Positions 1-10,463 of a DNA stretch of 64,000 nt are shown piece by piece. The position numbers were made by a program, and so were the translations under genes. The stretch lies in the NCBI GenBank assembly GCA_010906965.1, contig JAAFHB010000002.1:1-64000 (forward strand), in the 5' to 3' direction. The notes beneath the pieces were generated by a model. That model had not been told where the DNA came from. It made no database searches and saw nothing but the letters and a program-made list of their open reading frames with translations. The stretch's first letter is position 1. The number at the start of each line of letters is the position of its first letter. Source of the stretch: Mariniphaga sp. (GTDB lineage Bacteria; Bacteroidota; Bacteroidia; Bacteroidales; Prolixibacteraceae).

Positions 1-985
<985 letters not shown>

Positions 986-1147
986 TTAAATTGTAATAAA
1001 AATTAATGTTGCTGTCGTAATAACAGTTTGATACAAAAAATAGTTTTGAAATCGTTAAACCATACAAATATAAACATTCCGGAAATCATAAACTTGTCAA
1101 ACTCCGGAAAGGCTGTTAAAAAGTGGTTAAATCTTAGAGGCGATGTG

Positions 1148-1204
1148 AAATAATCAGCATGAAAAACCCCGGAAGAATTCCAGGGTTTTTCATGCTGATT
1201 ATTT
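1148..1204 (-). terminator. Long perfect hairpin between two minus-strand genes
   Basis: Positions 1148-1169 and 1183-1204 are perfect 22-bp inverted repeats (AAATAATCAGCATGAAAAACCC on the left arm), and the stem can continue with GGAA/TTCC after one mismatch. The T-run that would make it an intrinsic terminator is inside the arm, so it could act in both directions. It lies 49 bases downstream of the stop of the 1253-2560 gene and upstream of enolase, so termination of the former is the simplest reading. Confidence 0.75.
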
Positions 1205-1252
1205 GGAACGAACATCGAACATCAAATTCCATCTTCGTTAGAGGACGATATT

Positions 1253-2560
1253 TTACATCTTATTCTTTTCAAGTTTCTTTTGAATTTTTTTGATGGCCGT
1301 TTCAATCGGCTTTTCAGGTTCAATTACATTGTATTCTCCCCAAAACTCACGATCTGCAAATCCTGAAATCTCATCGGTCATCACAACACTGGTTTTCATT
1401 CGATCGGCCATTTTCACCGGTTTATCAGCTGTCTTTTCCCAGTCAGTAACTGCCATTTCGATAGTTGATTCATAAACAGTATTGAACAACCGTTTATTCC
1501 AATCTACCTTGAAAGTAATCTGGCCTCTTGAATAGCCATAGTACCATTTGCCGTCTTTTTCGCGGTAATCGATGTGGTAGGCGGCCATTGTAGGATAAAC
1601 TTTGGCACCAGCTGGTTTCTTTTTGATAAACATATCGCTGACCAACATTTTGTTTTCGACATTAAGGTTGAATGTGGCGCTTGTAATAGCCAGACTTTCA
1701 GTATCAATAAATAGTTTTCCAAAATAGAGCGGTTCCGCAATGTGTGAACGTTGTTTGAACGACAGGACGTAAATCAGACGATCGTTAATCTTCGTAATGT
1801 TTTCGAGGCTGAACTCATAATTACCGATCATATCTTCCGTAAAAATCATTTCAGGATTCTTCATAATATCAAGATACAAAGTTGTATATGGCCCTCCCTG
1901 AAGTTTAAATGTCAATGTGTCCAATTTGGTGTAATCGGTGCTTTTCCTGGCTTTGAAGAGTTGAGCAACATCACTTCGCGACGACATGTAAGGCTGTTTA
2001 TGTATTTCGACAACTGCTTCAGAAAGTGACACATAAGTCCTTTTCTTTTTGATTGTTTCACGATAGAAGGCAGACATTAAGGTTTGATCATTGAAATAGT
2101 TCTCTGCCCTCTTATTCATCACTGCACGGATCAGCAACTCGGGATCTTTTGGAAAAACGCGGACCTCATTTAAGGTAATAACCAACAATTCAAGTTCGAT
2201 CTTTGTTTTTTCGGGTTTAAATTCCGAAAGATTCATATTTTTGTTTTTGTACCCAATAAACGATACCGTTACTTTTCCTTCCGTCAGATTTTTAGGAACT
2301 TTAAGCGAAAATTCACCTTCTGAATTTGTGACAGTTGCTACATTCGTTCCATTCAATGTTAATGCAGCAAAAGCAAGAGGTGATCGTGACTCCTGATCTG
2401 TTACCGATCCTTTATACTGGACGTACGTCAGCGTATCGGGCTGGTTTGACTTTGGGATAGCCGGAGAAGCAAGCGCTGCTCTTGAAAATCCCATTACAAT
2501 CAAAATAATAGCTGCTATTATTGTTGATCTTTTAACGAAGAAGAAAGTTTGTGTTTTCAT
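1253..2560 (-). CDS. Exported protein with N-terminal carboxypeptidase-regulatory-like domain
   Basis: This 435-residue protein opens with a basic stretch and a hydrophobic signal segment (residues about 10-31, IIAAIILIVMGFSRAALA) and is therefore probably exported. Residues about 48-130 form a beta-sandwich of the CarboxypepD_reg-like type (YKGSVTDQESRSPLAFAALT, then TVTNSEGEFSLKVP and VSFIGYK), a domain very common at the start of Bacteroidota surface proteins. The remaining 300 residues have a pattern typical of uncharacterised Bacteroidota envelope proteins (FYRETIKKKRTYVSLSEAVV) and I recognise no catalytic motif. There is no TonB plug or beta-barrel of the size seen in receptors. It appears monocistronic, with a hairpin downstream and a divergent gene upstream. 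Function unknown; a cell-envelope role is inferred from export and the domain only. Confidence 0.8.
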   Translation of the reverse strand: MKTQTFFFVKRSTIIAAIILIVMGFSRAALASPAIPKSNQPDTLTYVQYKGSVTDQESRSPLAFAALTLNGTNVATVTNSEGEFSLKVPKNLTEGKVTVSFIGYKNKNMNLSEFKPEKTKIELELLVITLNEVRVFPKDPELLIRAVMNKRAENYFNDQTLMSAFYRETIKKKRTYVSLSEAVVEIHKQPYMSSRSDVAQLFKARKSTDYTKLDTLTFKLQGGPYTTLYLDIMKNPEMIFTEDMIGNYEFSLENITKINDRLIYVLSFKQRSHIAEPLYFGKLFIDTESLAITSATFNLNVENKMLVSDMFIKKKPAGAKVYPTMAAYHIDYREKDGKWYYGYSRGQITFKVDWNKRLFNTVYESTIEMAVTDWEKTADKPVKMADRMKTSVVMTDEISGFADREFWGEYNVIEPEKPIETAIKKIQKKLEKNKM

Positions 2561-2762
2561 GGCTTAAATTTTAAAAAATTGAACTTTATACTCATGAGAC
2601 AGCCAGTCGTTAAAACACCCTTATACAGGAACCCTCTTTTTTAAATAAATGTGGTCAAACATTTAGAATCAGGTTTATTAAACTGCACAAAGACCAAATA
2701 TTCAGAGATTTTAATTATTTTGGCAGTGAAATCTGAGTAAGGTTTTTTTAATTGATAAAATT

Positions 2763-4946
2763 GTGAAGCGAAAGATAATTATTGCACTTTTAATGGCATT
2801 TTCACTTTTTGGCCATGCAGAAGGATCATCAAAAAGGCCAAAAATTGGCCTGGTTCTTTCAGGTGGAGGCGCCAAAGGATTTGCTCACGTTGGTGCGCTT
2901 AAGGTGATTGAGGAGGCTGGAATACCGGTTGATTTTATTACCGGAACTAGTGTCGGCAGTATTGTGGGTGGACTTTATGCCGTTGGTTACGATGCGACCA
3001 TGCTTGAAAATATCATCCAAAGCCAGAATTGGCAGGAGCTATTAAGCAACAGTTTTAAAAGGGAATATACCCCTGCAATTATCAAAGAGGAGCAATCACG
3101 CTATCTTATTTCACTTCCAATAGAAACACGAAAAATCAGTATTCCAATCGGTTTGCTCAACGGACAGAATGTAATGGAATTTTTCACCTATCTTACCTAT
3201 GGCTACCATGATGTAATAGATTTTTCGAAGTTGCCAATTCCATTTGAGTGTATTGCGGCCGATATATCTACGGGCGAAGAGGTCGTTCTAAAAAAAGGAT
3301 GCCTTCCCAAAGCAATCAGGGCAAGTATGGCAGTACCGGCAGCTATTGCAGCTTGCGAGATCGATGGACGGATGCTTGTTGACGGCGGAATTGTGAATAA
3401 TTTTCCGGTCGATCGTTGTCGCGAAATGGGGGCAGATATTATCATTGGCATTGATATACAGGACGAATTATTGACAAAAGATAAAATCAAATCCATTCCT
3501 GATGTGATTTCCCAGTTAACCAGCCTGATGTCGATCGAGCGGAGTGAAAAGAATCGTAAGAATGTCGATATTTTAATAAAACCCGATATATCAGGATATT
3601 CTGCTTCAAGCTTTGATACCGAATCGGCAATCGCTTTGATGAAACGTGGAGAGGAGGCTGCCCGGAAAATATTGCCTCAACTCATCAGGATGCGCGATTC
3701 GCTTGGCATTGTACCCGTAGTAAAAAAGACGCGGGAGTTGCCTGATGAAAACGTAATTGTTAATGTAAGTAAGATAGAAGTTGAAGGAACCGAAAAAACG
3801 AATATCGTTTCTTTTTTGGGCAAAATGGGAATTGGAAAAGACAAGAAGGTTACCTTAGCACATATACGTCAGAGTGTTTCAAGAATTTATGCTGCCGGAA
3901 ATTACGAAAGAGTTGATTTCAGAATATCGGGCGATGCTCAAAAAACAATCTACATAATTGTGAAAGAAAGTTCAACACAACGGTTAAATATTGGTTTGCA
4001 TTACGATACAGATCTTAAAGCTTCAGCGCTTATCAATACAACGGTCTACAGCGACCGCATCAGCGGTTCGAATATCTCACTTGATGCAAAGTTGTCGTCA
4101 TTTCCGATGTTTTCAGCAAGGTATTCGCTCGACAGAGGTTGGAAGCCCGGCTTTACCGGAGCAGGTTCATTTACCGCCGACAGAATATGGGGATACGAAA
4201 ATGGTCGAAAGACATCCGAAATAAATGTTCAGCTGATCAATTTCCAGGTAGCCACCCAAGCTGTTATCTCCGATGCATTTAGAATCTCAATTGGCGCTTC
4301 CCTCGAACATTTTCGATTTGGTACAATTATTGGCACACAAGACTATGCAGCGTTGAAGAATGAAATTTTTTATAATTACTTTGCAAAGTTTAAGCTTGAT
4401 GAATTAGATCATCCTTATTTTCCAACAAATGGTTGGGCAATGGATGGAATCTTTAAACTTGTTACGGACAATGGCTGGACTTACACCGGAAAGTCGCCGG
4501 TAGTAATGACGGGGCTCACGTTTAAAGGAGCGAAACGGATTTCAGATCGACTGACACTCCTCCCGGCGTTTTTCTCACAATTTACACTTGCAACAACCGC
4601 CCCGGTATATTATAAATCATATATTGGTGGTTATCAACGAACTAATTATTTTGGCGTTTACATCCCTTTTGCCGGATTAAGAAGGATGGAACTGGTAGCA
4701 GATAATGTGGTATTGGCGCGTTTAGACCTTCGTTTGCGGTTGTGGCAAAAAGTTTTTGTTTCTGTAAACCCGAACATCGGATTGTATGGTAACAATACCG
4801 CCCCATTTATTGAAGGAAATTTTATGGTAGGTGGAGGTTTTTCTATTGCATACGATAGTATGGTGGGACCAATTGAGTTTAATGTAAGTAGTTCAAATAT
4901 AAACAATAAAGTAACTGCGTTTTTCTCTTTAGGATACTGCTTTTAA
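2763..4946 (+). CDS. Patatin-like phospholipase with C-terminal Omp85/BamA-like beta-barrel
   Basis: A 727-residue exported protein with a GTG start and a signal peptide (residues 1-20). Residues 25-320 are a patatin-like serine hydrolase: oxyanion loop GGGAKG at 34-39, nucleophile motif GTSVG at 61-65 (Ser63), and the partner aspartate in DGG at 207-209. About residues 330-405 look like a single POTRA-type module (VSKIEVEGTEKTN). The rest, to the terminal aromatic FSLGYCF, reads as a beta-barrel of the Omp85 family. This architecture is that of outer-membrane patatin proteins such as Pseudomonas PlpD, in which the hydrolase is carried through or presented by its own barrel. Expected activity is phospholipase or lipase; substrate unknown. 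The next gene begins within about 80 bases on the same strand and may be cotranscribed. Confidence 0.9.
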   Translation: MKRKIIIALLMAFSLFGHAEGSSKRPKIGLVLSGGGAKGFAHVGALKVIEEAGIPVDFITGTSVGSIVGGLYAVGYDATMLENIIQSQNWQELLSNSFKREYTPAIIKEEQSRYLISLPIETRKISIPIGLLNGQNVMEFFTYLTYGYHDVIDFSKLPIPFECIAADISTGEEVVLKKGCLPKAIRASMAVPAAIAACEIDGRMLVDGGIVNNFPVDRCREMGADIIIGIDIQDELLTKDKIKSIPDVISQLTSLMSIERSEKNRKNVDILIKPDISGYSASSFDTESAIALMKRGEEAARKILPQLIRMRDSLGIVPVVKKTRELPDENVIVNVSKIEVEGTEKTNIVSFLGKMGIGKDKKVTLAHIRQSVSRIYAAGNYERVDFRISGDAQKTIYIIVKESSTQRLNIGLHYDTDLKASALINTTVYSDRISGSNISLDAKLSSFPMFSARYSLDRGWKPGFTGAGSFTADRIWGYENGRKTSEINVQLINFQVATQAVISDAFRISIGASLEHFRFGTIIGTQDYAALKNEIFYNYFAKFKLDELDHPYFPTNGWAMDGIFKLVTDNGWTYTGKSPVVMTGLTFKGAKRISDRLTLLPAFFSQFTLATTAPVYYKSYIGGYQRTNYFGVYIPFAGLRRMELVADNVVLARLDLRLRLWQKVFVSVNPNIGLYGNNTAPFIEGNFMVGGGFSIAYDSMVGPIEFNVSSSNINNKVTAFFSLGYCF

Positions 4947-5024
4947 GGGAAGCGAAGAGAATGCATCGTGAAAAAAGAGAAAATGAGACCGTATAAAAAC
5001 GCACACAGATGTTATAGAATTGGA

Positions 5025-6476
5025 ATGAAGCATTTATTACTTTCGATATTGGGATGCGTCTTCTTCCAGACAATTTTTGCTCAATCCAGATTAGGACTTA
5101 AAGGCAAAGCACTACAAAATGCAGGTTATTCCGCTTATGTTATTGATGCAGTGAATGGCAACGTTTTATACAAGACTTCTCAGGTAAGTCTGGTTCCTGC
5201 CTCAGTAATGAAAATTGTTACCACAGCCACAGCATTAGAAATTTTAGGAGCCGATTTTGCATTCCATACGCAATTAGGTATTTCAGGCAAAGTGAATACA
5301 GAGACCGGTTTATTGGCTGGAAATCTCATTTTCAAAGGTGGTTGCGACCCTGCATTCTACTCCGAATATTTTCCCGAGCATTACAGGGGAACCTATGAAG
5401 CTTGGGCAGAAGCCCTTTCAAAAGCCGGGGTAAAAAGAATTCAGGGCGATTTTATCGTCGATTTGTCTCAAATGAGCGGCTCATCCATACCCGGCGGCTG
5501 GTTATGGGAAGATATTGGGAACTACTATGGCGCAGGCGTTTCGGCACTCACTTATTCCGATAACTACTACAAAATTCATTTTTCCTCCCCTTCGGAGTCT
5601 GGCAAACCGGTAACTATTAATAGAACAGATCCGCAGATCGACAGTTTAAACCTCACGAACAAGGTTGTTTCTTCCGAAGTAAACCGTGATCTGGCATTTA
5701 TTTACGGTGCTCCCGGCTCTTTTTCTCAACTCGTTGAAGGATCAATTCCGGGCGGTCGTTCCGATTTTGTTGTGAAAGCCTCAATGCCCGATCCTGCCCG
5801 AATTGCAGCAAATGAATTCATTAAGATATTGAAATATAACAAAATAGACATATCTGGGAAAGTCCTATTTGTCAATTCCCCAAAAAATGAACCGTTTACA
5901 CTGATCGCAGAAAAAATGTCACCTCCACTTCATGATCTGATCGTCCCGCTTAATAAGGAGAGCATCAATCTGTTTGCCGAACATTTGCTGCGCGAAATTG
6001 GACGTGCCCGAAAAGGGTCTTCTTCATTGGATAAAAGTATTGAAGCAATTAATGAATTTTGGATTGAAAAGGGTGTTTTTCTAAACGGGTATTACCCAAC
6101 TGATGGAAGCGGTCTTTCGCGTTCGAATGGAATTTGTCCGCGCACATTGGTAGAAGTACTTCGCCATATGTATCTTAGCCCAAATCGTGAAAATTTTATC
6201 AACTCGCTCCCAGTAGCCGGGCAAAGCGGAACACTTCAATCGGCTTTTAAAGGGTCGAGACTTGAAAATAACCTAAGGGCGAAAACCGGTTCAATGACAA
6301 GGGTCAGAAGTATGGCCGGAATTTTCACTAATCAAAAAGGTAAAAAGGTGATATTCTCAATTATCACAAATAATTTTGATGGAACACAAGCTTTGGCCGG
6401 ACATTCAATTGAAGATTTTCTGAATGTAATTTATTTGATGGATTCAACCCCAGTTAAAAAACAAGTAGCTCATTGA
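5025..6476 (+). CDS. dacB: D-alanyl-D-alanine carboxypeptidase/endopeptidase (PBP4-like, family S13)
   Basis: Periplasmic peptidoglycan-trimming enzyme that removes the terminal D-Ala or cuts cross-links. I chose the ATG at 5025 because it is followed at once by a clean signal peptide (MKHLLLSILGCVFFQTIFAQ); an in-frame GTG at 4968 would add 19 basic and polar residues before it. Catalytic motifs are complete: SVMK (Ser60-Lys63 from this start, preceded by LVPA), SIN in LNKESINLFAEHLL, and KTG in LRAKTGSM. The YPTDGSGLSRSN segment is also typical of S13. Length (483 residues) matches the family. It follows the patatin-like gene closely and is followed by a 230-base gap before the ilv leader. 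Confidence 0.94.
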   Translation: MKHLLLSILGCVFFQTIFAQSRLGLKGKALQNAGYSAYVIDAVNGNVLYKTSQVSLVPASVMKIVTTATALEILGADFAFHTQLGISGKVNTETGLLAGNLIFKGGCDPAFYSEYFPEHYRGTYEAWAEALSKAGVKRIQGDFIVDLSQMSGSSIPGGWLWEDIGNYYGAGVSALTYSDNYYKIHFSSPSESGKPVTINRTDPQIDSLNLTNKVVSSEVNRDLAFIYGAPGSFSQLVEGSIPGGRSDFVVKASMPDPARIAANEFIKILKYNKIDISGKVLFVNSPKNEPFTLIAEKMSPPLHDLIVPLNKESINLFAEHLLREIGRARKGSSSLDKSIEAINEFWIEKGVFLNGYYPTDGSGLSRSNGICPRTLVEVLRHMYLSPNRENFINSLPVAGQSGTLQSAFKGSRLENNLRAKTGSMTRVRSMAGIFTNQKGKKVIFSIITNNFDGTQALAGHSIEDFLNVIYLMDSTPVKKQVAH

Positions 6477-6585
6477 ATTTTATTAAAACATTTGGTCATT
6501 TTCTTTTAAAATTCTCAAATATTACCAAAATCGCCATTAAAATATCGAATTGCATTAATTAATTGTAAATTGCTTACGATTTTAT

Positions 6586-6615
6586 TTTGAGATGAAAGTT
6601 TTATTAGTAGTTTTG
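6586..6615 (+). promoter_or_regulatory. Likely promoter of the ilv-leu operon
   Basis: A TTTG at 6586-6589 and a perfect TAnnTTTG box (TAGTTTTG, 6608-6615) are separated by 18 bases, matching the Bacteroidota housekeeping promoter (-33 TTTG, -7 TAnnTTTG). Transcription would begin near 6620-6625, about 90 bases before the leader peptide start. No start-site data are available. Confidence 0.6.
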
Positions 6616-6710
6616 CCCCGAAGTTTATTGAAAAGCATTAGCCGGAAAATTTGGTTAAACAAAAACAAAAGTTCAATTGTTGTTTTATTAGATTTGTATT
6701 TTTAGAAATT

Positions 6711-6776
6711 ATGAAGAATTTAAATTTATATAGCCTTCTACTCGTGGTCATTCTTATTCTCGTCGATAACGGGTGA
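6711..6776 (+). CDS. Branched-chain amino acid leader peptide (21 residues)
   Basis: A 21-codon reading frame, ATG at 6711 to TGA at 6774-6776, begins MKNLNLYS, then has ten consecutive branched-chain codons, LLLVVILILV (6735-6764), and ends DNG. Twelve of its 21 residues are Leu, Val or Ile. Because it lies between a consensus promoter and an intrinsic terminator directly in front of ilvD, it is best read as a regulatory leader peptide whose translation rate senses charged Leu, Val and Ile tRNAs, like the ilv leader peptides of enteric bacteria. The mix of three amino acids suits an operon that makes all three. It is too short to be found by ordinary gene callers. Confidence 0.9.
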   Translation: MKNLNLYSLLLVVILILVDNG

Positions 6777-6820
6777 GGAGGGTTATATATTGTATGATAA
6801 AACATATAAGAGCCTTTCTC
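6734..6820 (+). promoter_or_regulatory. Attenuator: protector and antiterminator helices
   Basis: Two exclusive pairings can be drawn by eye. Protector hairpin: 6734-6739 (CCTTCT, inside the Leu codons) with 6776-6781 (AGGAGG), extended by 6741-6745 with 6769-6773, 11 pairs including G-U. Antiterminator: 6775-6784 (GAGGAGGGTT, overlapping the leader stop codon) with 6811-6820 (AGCCTTTCTC), ten contiguous pairs with three G-U wobbles and one terminal U-G. A ribosome stalled on the Leu/Val/Ile codons would block the protector strand and free the antiterminator; a ribosome reaching the stop codon would cover 6775-6784 and let the terminator form. Pairings were worked out manually, not by a folding program. 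Confidence 0.75.
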
Positions 6821-6842
6821 GAAATGAGAAAGGCTTTTTTTT
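6811..6842 (+). terminator. Intrinsic terminator of the ilv attenuator
   Basis: A perfect 10-bp stem (6811-6820 AGCCTTTCTC with 6826-6835 GAGAAAGGCT), a five-base loop and a run of eight T (6835-6842) form a textbook intrinsic terminator. It sits 18 bases before the ilvD start codon, so readthrough would be needed for all downstream ilv/leu genes. Confidence 0.92.
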
Positions 6843-6860
6843 AAACAAAACTTTGCCATC

Positions 6861-8693
6861 ATGAAAAATATACTTAGGAGCAATACAACAACAATGGGCC
6901 GCAGGATGGCTGGTGCACGTAGCTTATGGAGAGCAAATGGCATGAAGGAGGAGCAATTTGGTAAACCTTTAATTGCGGTGGTTAACTCCTTTACCCAATT
7001 TGTTCCCGGACACGCTCATCTTCATGAGATTGGGCAAATGGTGAAAAAACTGATTGAAGATGAAGGGTGTTTTGCCGCAGAGTTTAATACAATCGCAATT
7101 GACGACGGTATTGCAATGGGACACGACGGAATGTTATACTCGCTCCCTTCGCGCGACCTGATAGCCGATAGTGTTGAGTACATGATCAATGCGCACAAGG
7201 CAGATGCCATGATCTGCATCTCGAATTGCGATAAGATAACACCCGGAATGCTGATGGCAGCCATGAGACTGAATATTCCATGCATCTTTGTTTCAGGTGG
7301 TCCGATGGAAGCTGGTGTGGTTGCCGATAAAAAATACGACCTGGTCGATGCGATGGTAATGGCAGCCGATCCCTCGGTTGACGAAAAATTACTTTCAGAA
7401 GTTGAGCAAAAAGCCTGTCCCACATGCGGTTCCTGTTCGGGAATGTTCACCGCTAATTCGATGAACTGTTTAACAGAGGCCTTAGGTCTTTCACTTCCTG
7501 GTAACGGCACAATCGTTGCAACGCATTTAAACCGTAAGAAACTGTTCGAAAAAGCGGCCAAACGGTTGGTAGAAATCACCTGGGATTATTACCGTGATGG
7601 AAATGAAAAAGTTTTGCCGCGAAACATCGCGTCGCGCGAAGCATTTATGAACGCCATGACGCTCGATATCGCAATGGGTGGATCGACCAATACTGTATTG
7701 CATTTATTGGCAGTTGCCCACGAAGCCGAAGTCAATTTTACGATGCAGGACATCGACGCACTTTCGCGAAAAGTTCCATGCATTTGTAAAGTGTCGCCTA
7801 ATTCGCATTACCATATTCAGGATGTTAACCGTGCCGGTGGCATCATGGGAATTCTGGGGGAACTCGAAAAAGGAGGATTATTAAATACTTCAGTTTCACG
7901 TGTCACCGATGGAACTTTGGGTGCTGCCATTAACAAATGGGATATCCAAAGAACTTCATCCGACGTTGATGCCCGGAAACTGTATACTTCTGCTCCCGGA
8001 AATATTGGCCGGAACCTGACATTGGGTTCGCAGGATACCTATTATTCTGAATTAGATGTTGACCGGAAGCGAGGGTGCATCCGCGATGTAGAAAATGCCT
8101 ATATGAAAGAGGGTGGTTTGGCGATTCTTTATGGAAATATTGCCGTTGATGGATGTATTGTAAAAACGGCTGGTGTCGATCCATCTGTTTTCCATTTTAA
8201 TGGTGTTGCCCGGGTTTATGAATCACAGGACGACGCATGTGAAGGTATTTTGAAACGTGAGGTGATTCCCGGTGAAGTAGTGATCATCCGTTACGAAGGT
8301 CCCAAAGGTGGTCCGGGCATGCAGGAGATGCTTTACCCAACTTCTTATCTGAAAGCATCTAAGCTTGACAAAGTTTGTGCATTACTAACCGACGGACGAT
8401 TTTCGGGTGGAACTTCAGGACTCTCGATCGGCCACGTATCACCCGAAGCTGCTGCCGGAGGAGCAATTGCGCTTGTAAAAGATGGTGACCGAATTGAGAT
8501 CGATATACCGCAACGCAGAATTGAATTGATGATTTCTAATGAGGAATTTGAAATCCGGAAAAAAGCACAGGATGCACGTGGGAAGATGGCTTATCAACCC
8601 GAAAAAAGAACAAGAATTATCAGCAAAGCACTAAAAGCATATGCAAGCCTTGTTGCCTCGGCAGACAAGGGAGCGGTAAGAGTTATTGAATAA
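6861..8693 (+). CDS. ilvD: Dihydroxy-acid dehydratase
   Basis: Converts 2,3-dihydroxy-3-methylbutanoate and -pentanoate to the 2-oxo acids that are transaminated to valine and isoleucine, using an Fe-S cluster. The 610-residue product shows the IlvD/Edd family signatures: GHAHLHEIG near residue 55, [31 protein letters not shown] with cluster cysteines, and the C-terminal [23 protein letters not shown]. Length is usual for the family. It is the first structural gene after the attenuator and starts the operon ilvD-ilvB-ilvN-leuA-leuC-leuD-leuA2-leuB, with 17 bases before ilvB. Confidence 0.98.
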   Translation: MKNILRSNTTTMGRRMAGARSLWRANGMKEEQFGKPLIAVVNSFTQFVPGHAHLHEIGQMVKKLIEDEGCFAAEFNTIAIDDGIAMGHDGMLYSLPSRDLIADSVEYMINAHKADAMICISNCDKITPGMLMAAMRLNIPCIFVSGGPMEAGVVADKKYDLVDAMVMAADPSVDEKLLSEVEQKACPTCGSCSGMFTANSMNCLTEALGLSLPGNGTIVATHLNRKKLFEKAAKRLVEITWDYYRDGNEKVLPRNIASREAFMNAMTLDIAMGGSTNTVLHLLAVAHEAEVNFTMQDIDALSRKVPCICKVSPNSHYHIQDVNRAGGIMGILGELEKGGLLNTSVSRVTDGTLGAAINKWDIQRTSSDVDARKLYTSAPGNIGRNLTLGSQDTYYSELDVDRKRGCIRDVENAYMKEGGLAILYGNIAVDGCIVKTAGVDPSVFHFNGVARVYESQDDACEGILKREVIPGEVVIIRYEGPKGGPGMQEMLYPTSYLKASKLDKVCALLTDGRFSGGTSGLSIGHVSPEAAAGGAIALVKDGDRIEIDIPQRRIELMISNEEFEIRKKAQDARGKMAYQPEKRTRIISKALKAYASLVASADKGAVRVIE

Positions 8694-8710
8694 TTTAAAA
8701 TCAACTAGTT

Positions 8711-10453
8711 ATGACATCCATATCAAACGACAATATTCTTGATCAGGAGCCGGAAGAAATCACGGGCTCCGAAGCGGTTTGCCGCTCACTGATTGCCGAA
8801 GGTGTTGATACAATCTTTGGATATCCGGGTGGTGCCATTATGCCGGTTTATGATGCGTTACACGATCACCATCATCACCTTAAACATGTTCTTACGCGCC
8901 ATGAGCAGGGAGCCGTTCATGCAGCGCAGGGTTATGCACGCGTTTCAGGCAAAGTAGGGGTTTGTCTGGCGACTTCGGGTCCGGGTGCAACAAATTTAAT
9001 AACAGGCATTGCCGATGCACTTATTGATTCCACGCCACTCGTTTGTATTACCGGGCAAGTTACTTCCGGGTTATTGGGTACCGACGCATTTCAGGAATCG
9101 GATGTGATTGGCATTACAATGCCGGTCACCAAGTGGAATTATCAGATTACCAGTGCAGAAGAGATTCCGGAAGCGATATCGCGCGCATTTTATATTGCGG
9201 CAAGTGGCCGTCCGGGTCCGGTGGTATTAGACATTACGAAGGATGCACAGTTTGCGAAAGTCAAATATTCCTACTCAAAATGCATTAAAATCCGTTCGTA
9301 TGTTCCCGAATATCCTGCTGACAAATTGCTGATAAAGAAAGCTGCCGATTTAATTAACAATGCAAAAAAACCTTTTTTGCTTTACGGTCAGGGTGTGATG
9401 TTATCTGGAGGTGAGAAAGAACTCGTCAGTTTTATTGAAAAAACCGGAATCCCTGCCGCTGGAACTTTGCTGGGATTATCAGCAATTCCTACCGATCATC
9501 CTTTAAATATGGGAATGCTGGGAATGCATGGAAACTACGGACCAAATATTAAAACCAACGAATGTGATGTTTTAATTGCTGTTGGAATGCGATTCGACGA
9601 CCGGGTCACAGGTAGCACATCAACTTATGCAAAACAAGCCAAAGTAATTCATATTGAGATCGATCCGGCAGAAATTGATAAAAATGTCAAAACAGAAGTA
9701 GCACTGATTGGAGATGCAAAACATACTTTAAGATTGCTTTCGAAGTTAGCTAACGAAAAGCAGCACCCGGAATGGATTGCAGAGTTTGAGGATGCTGAAA
9801 ATATTGAAAAACAAAAGGTTATAAATAATGACCTTGCACCGAAAAAACCAGGACTGACAATGGCCGAAGTGGTTCGGATGGTTTCGGACCTCACGGATAA
9901 TAGAGCCATTGTAATCACAGATGTTGGACAAAACCAAATGGCGGCTGCCCGTTATTCAAAATTTGTCGATTCACGCAGTTGGGTAACATCCGGTGGATTA
10001 GGAACTATGGGTTTTGGATTACCTGCAGCGATGGGCGCGAAATTCGGTGCTCCCGATCGCGAAGTCGTGGTCTTTACAGGCGACGGTGGAATGCAGATGA
10101 CTATCCAAGAATTGGGTACGATTGCCCAGGAAAAACTGGCTGTTAAAATTGTGATTCTGAATAATCATTTCCTTGGAATGGTGAGGCAATGGCAAGAACT
10201 GTTCTTCGAAAAACGTTACTCTTTCACCGAAATCCTAAGTCCGGATTTTGTAAAAGTAGCTGATGCTTATGGCATTCCAGGCTGTGCAGTACATAGCCGG
10301 AACGAACTCGAAGGTGCGATGAAGAAAATGATTGATCACGACGGGCCTTATTTGCTCGAAGTGATGATTGAAAAAGAAGACAATATCTTTCCGATGGTTC
10401 CAGCCGGAAAATCGGTTTCGCAAATTATTCTTAGTGCAGACGAACTGAATTAA
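8711..10453 (+). CDS. ilvB: Acetolactate synthase large (catalytic) subunit
   Basis: Thiamine-diphosphate enzyme that makes acetolactate or acetohydroxybutyrate, the first common step of Val/Leu/Ile synthesis. The 580-residue product has the N-terminal pyrimidine-binding domain with [14 protein letters not shown] and the catalytic Glu in [16 protein letters not shown] middle FAD-type domain follows ([10 protein letters not shown]), then the C-terminal TPP motif from GDGGMQM to ILNN. It precedes the regulatory subunit gene by 10 bases, as expected for a two-subunit complex. A short insertion-like N-terminal tail ([19 protein letters not shown]) precedes the domain. Confidence 0.97.
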   Translation: MTSISNDNILDQEPEEITGSEAVCRSLIAEGVDTIFGYPGGAIMPVYDALHDHHHHLKHVLTRHEQGAVHAAQGYARVSGKVGVCLATSGPGATNLITGIADALIDSTPLVCITGQVTSGLLGTDAFQESDVIGITMPVTKWNYQITSAEEIPEAISRAFYIAASGRPGPVVLDITKDAQFAKVKYSYSKCIKIRSYVPEYPADKLLIKKAADLINNAKKPFLLYGQGVMLSGGEKELVSFIEKTGIPAAGTLLGLSAIPTDHPLNMGMLGMHGNYGPNIKTNECDVLIAVGMRFDDRVTGSTSTYAKQAKVIHIEIDPAEIDKNVKTEVALIGDAKHTLRLLSKLANEKQHPEWIAEFEDAENIEKQKVINNDLAPKKPGLTMAEVVRMVSDLTDNRAIVITDVGQNQMAAARYSKFVDSRSWVTSGGLGTMGFGLPAAMGAKFGAPDREVVVFTGDGGMQMTIQELGTIAQEKLAVKIVILNNHFLGMVRQWQELFFEKRYSFTEILSPDFVKVADAYGIPGCAVHSRNELEGAMKKMIDHDGPYLLEVMIEKEDNIFPMVPAGKSVSQIILSADELN

Positions 10454-10463
10454 AATCAATAAG

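Noticed and set aside
4968-5024. GTG start for the DacB-like gene
   Set aside because: Adds 19 polar residues in front of a complete signal peptide that begins at ATG 5025.
7022-7579. 185-codon open frame antisense to ilvD
   Set aside because: It overlaps the conserved Cys motifs of ilvD in the opposite strand, has low-complexity Ser/Ile composition and no recognisable domain; a by-product of codon use in the real gene.
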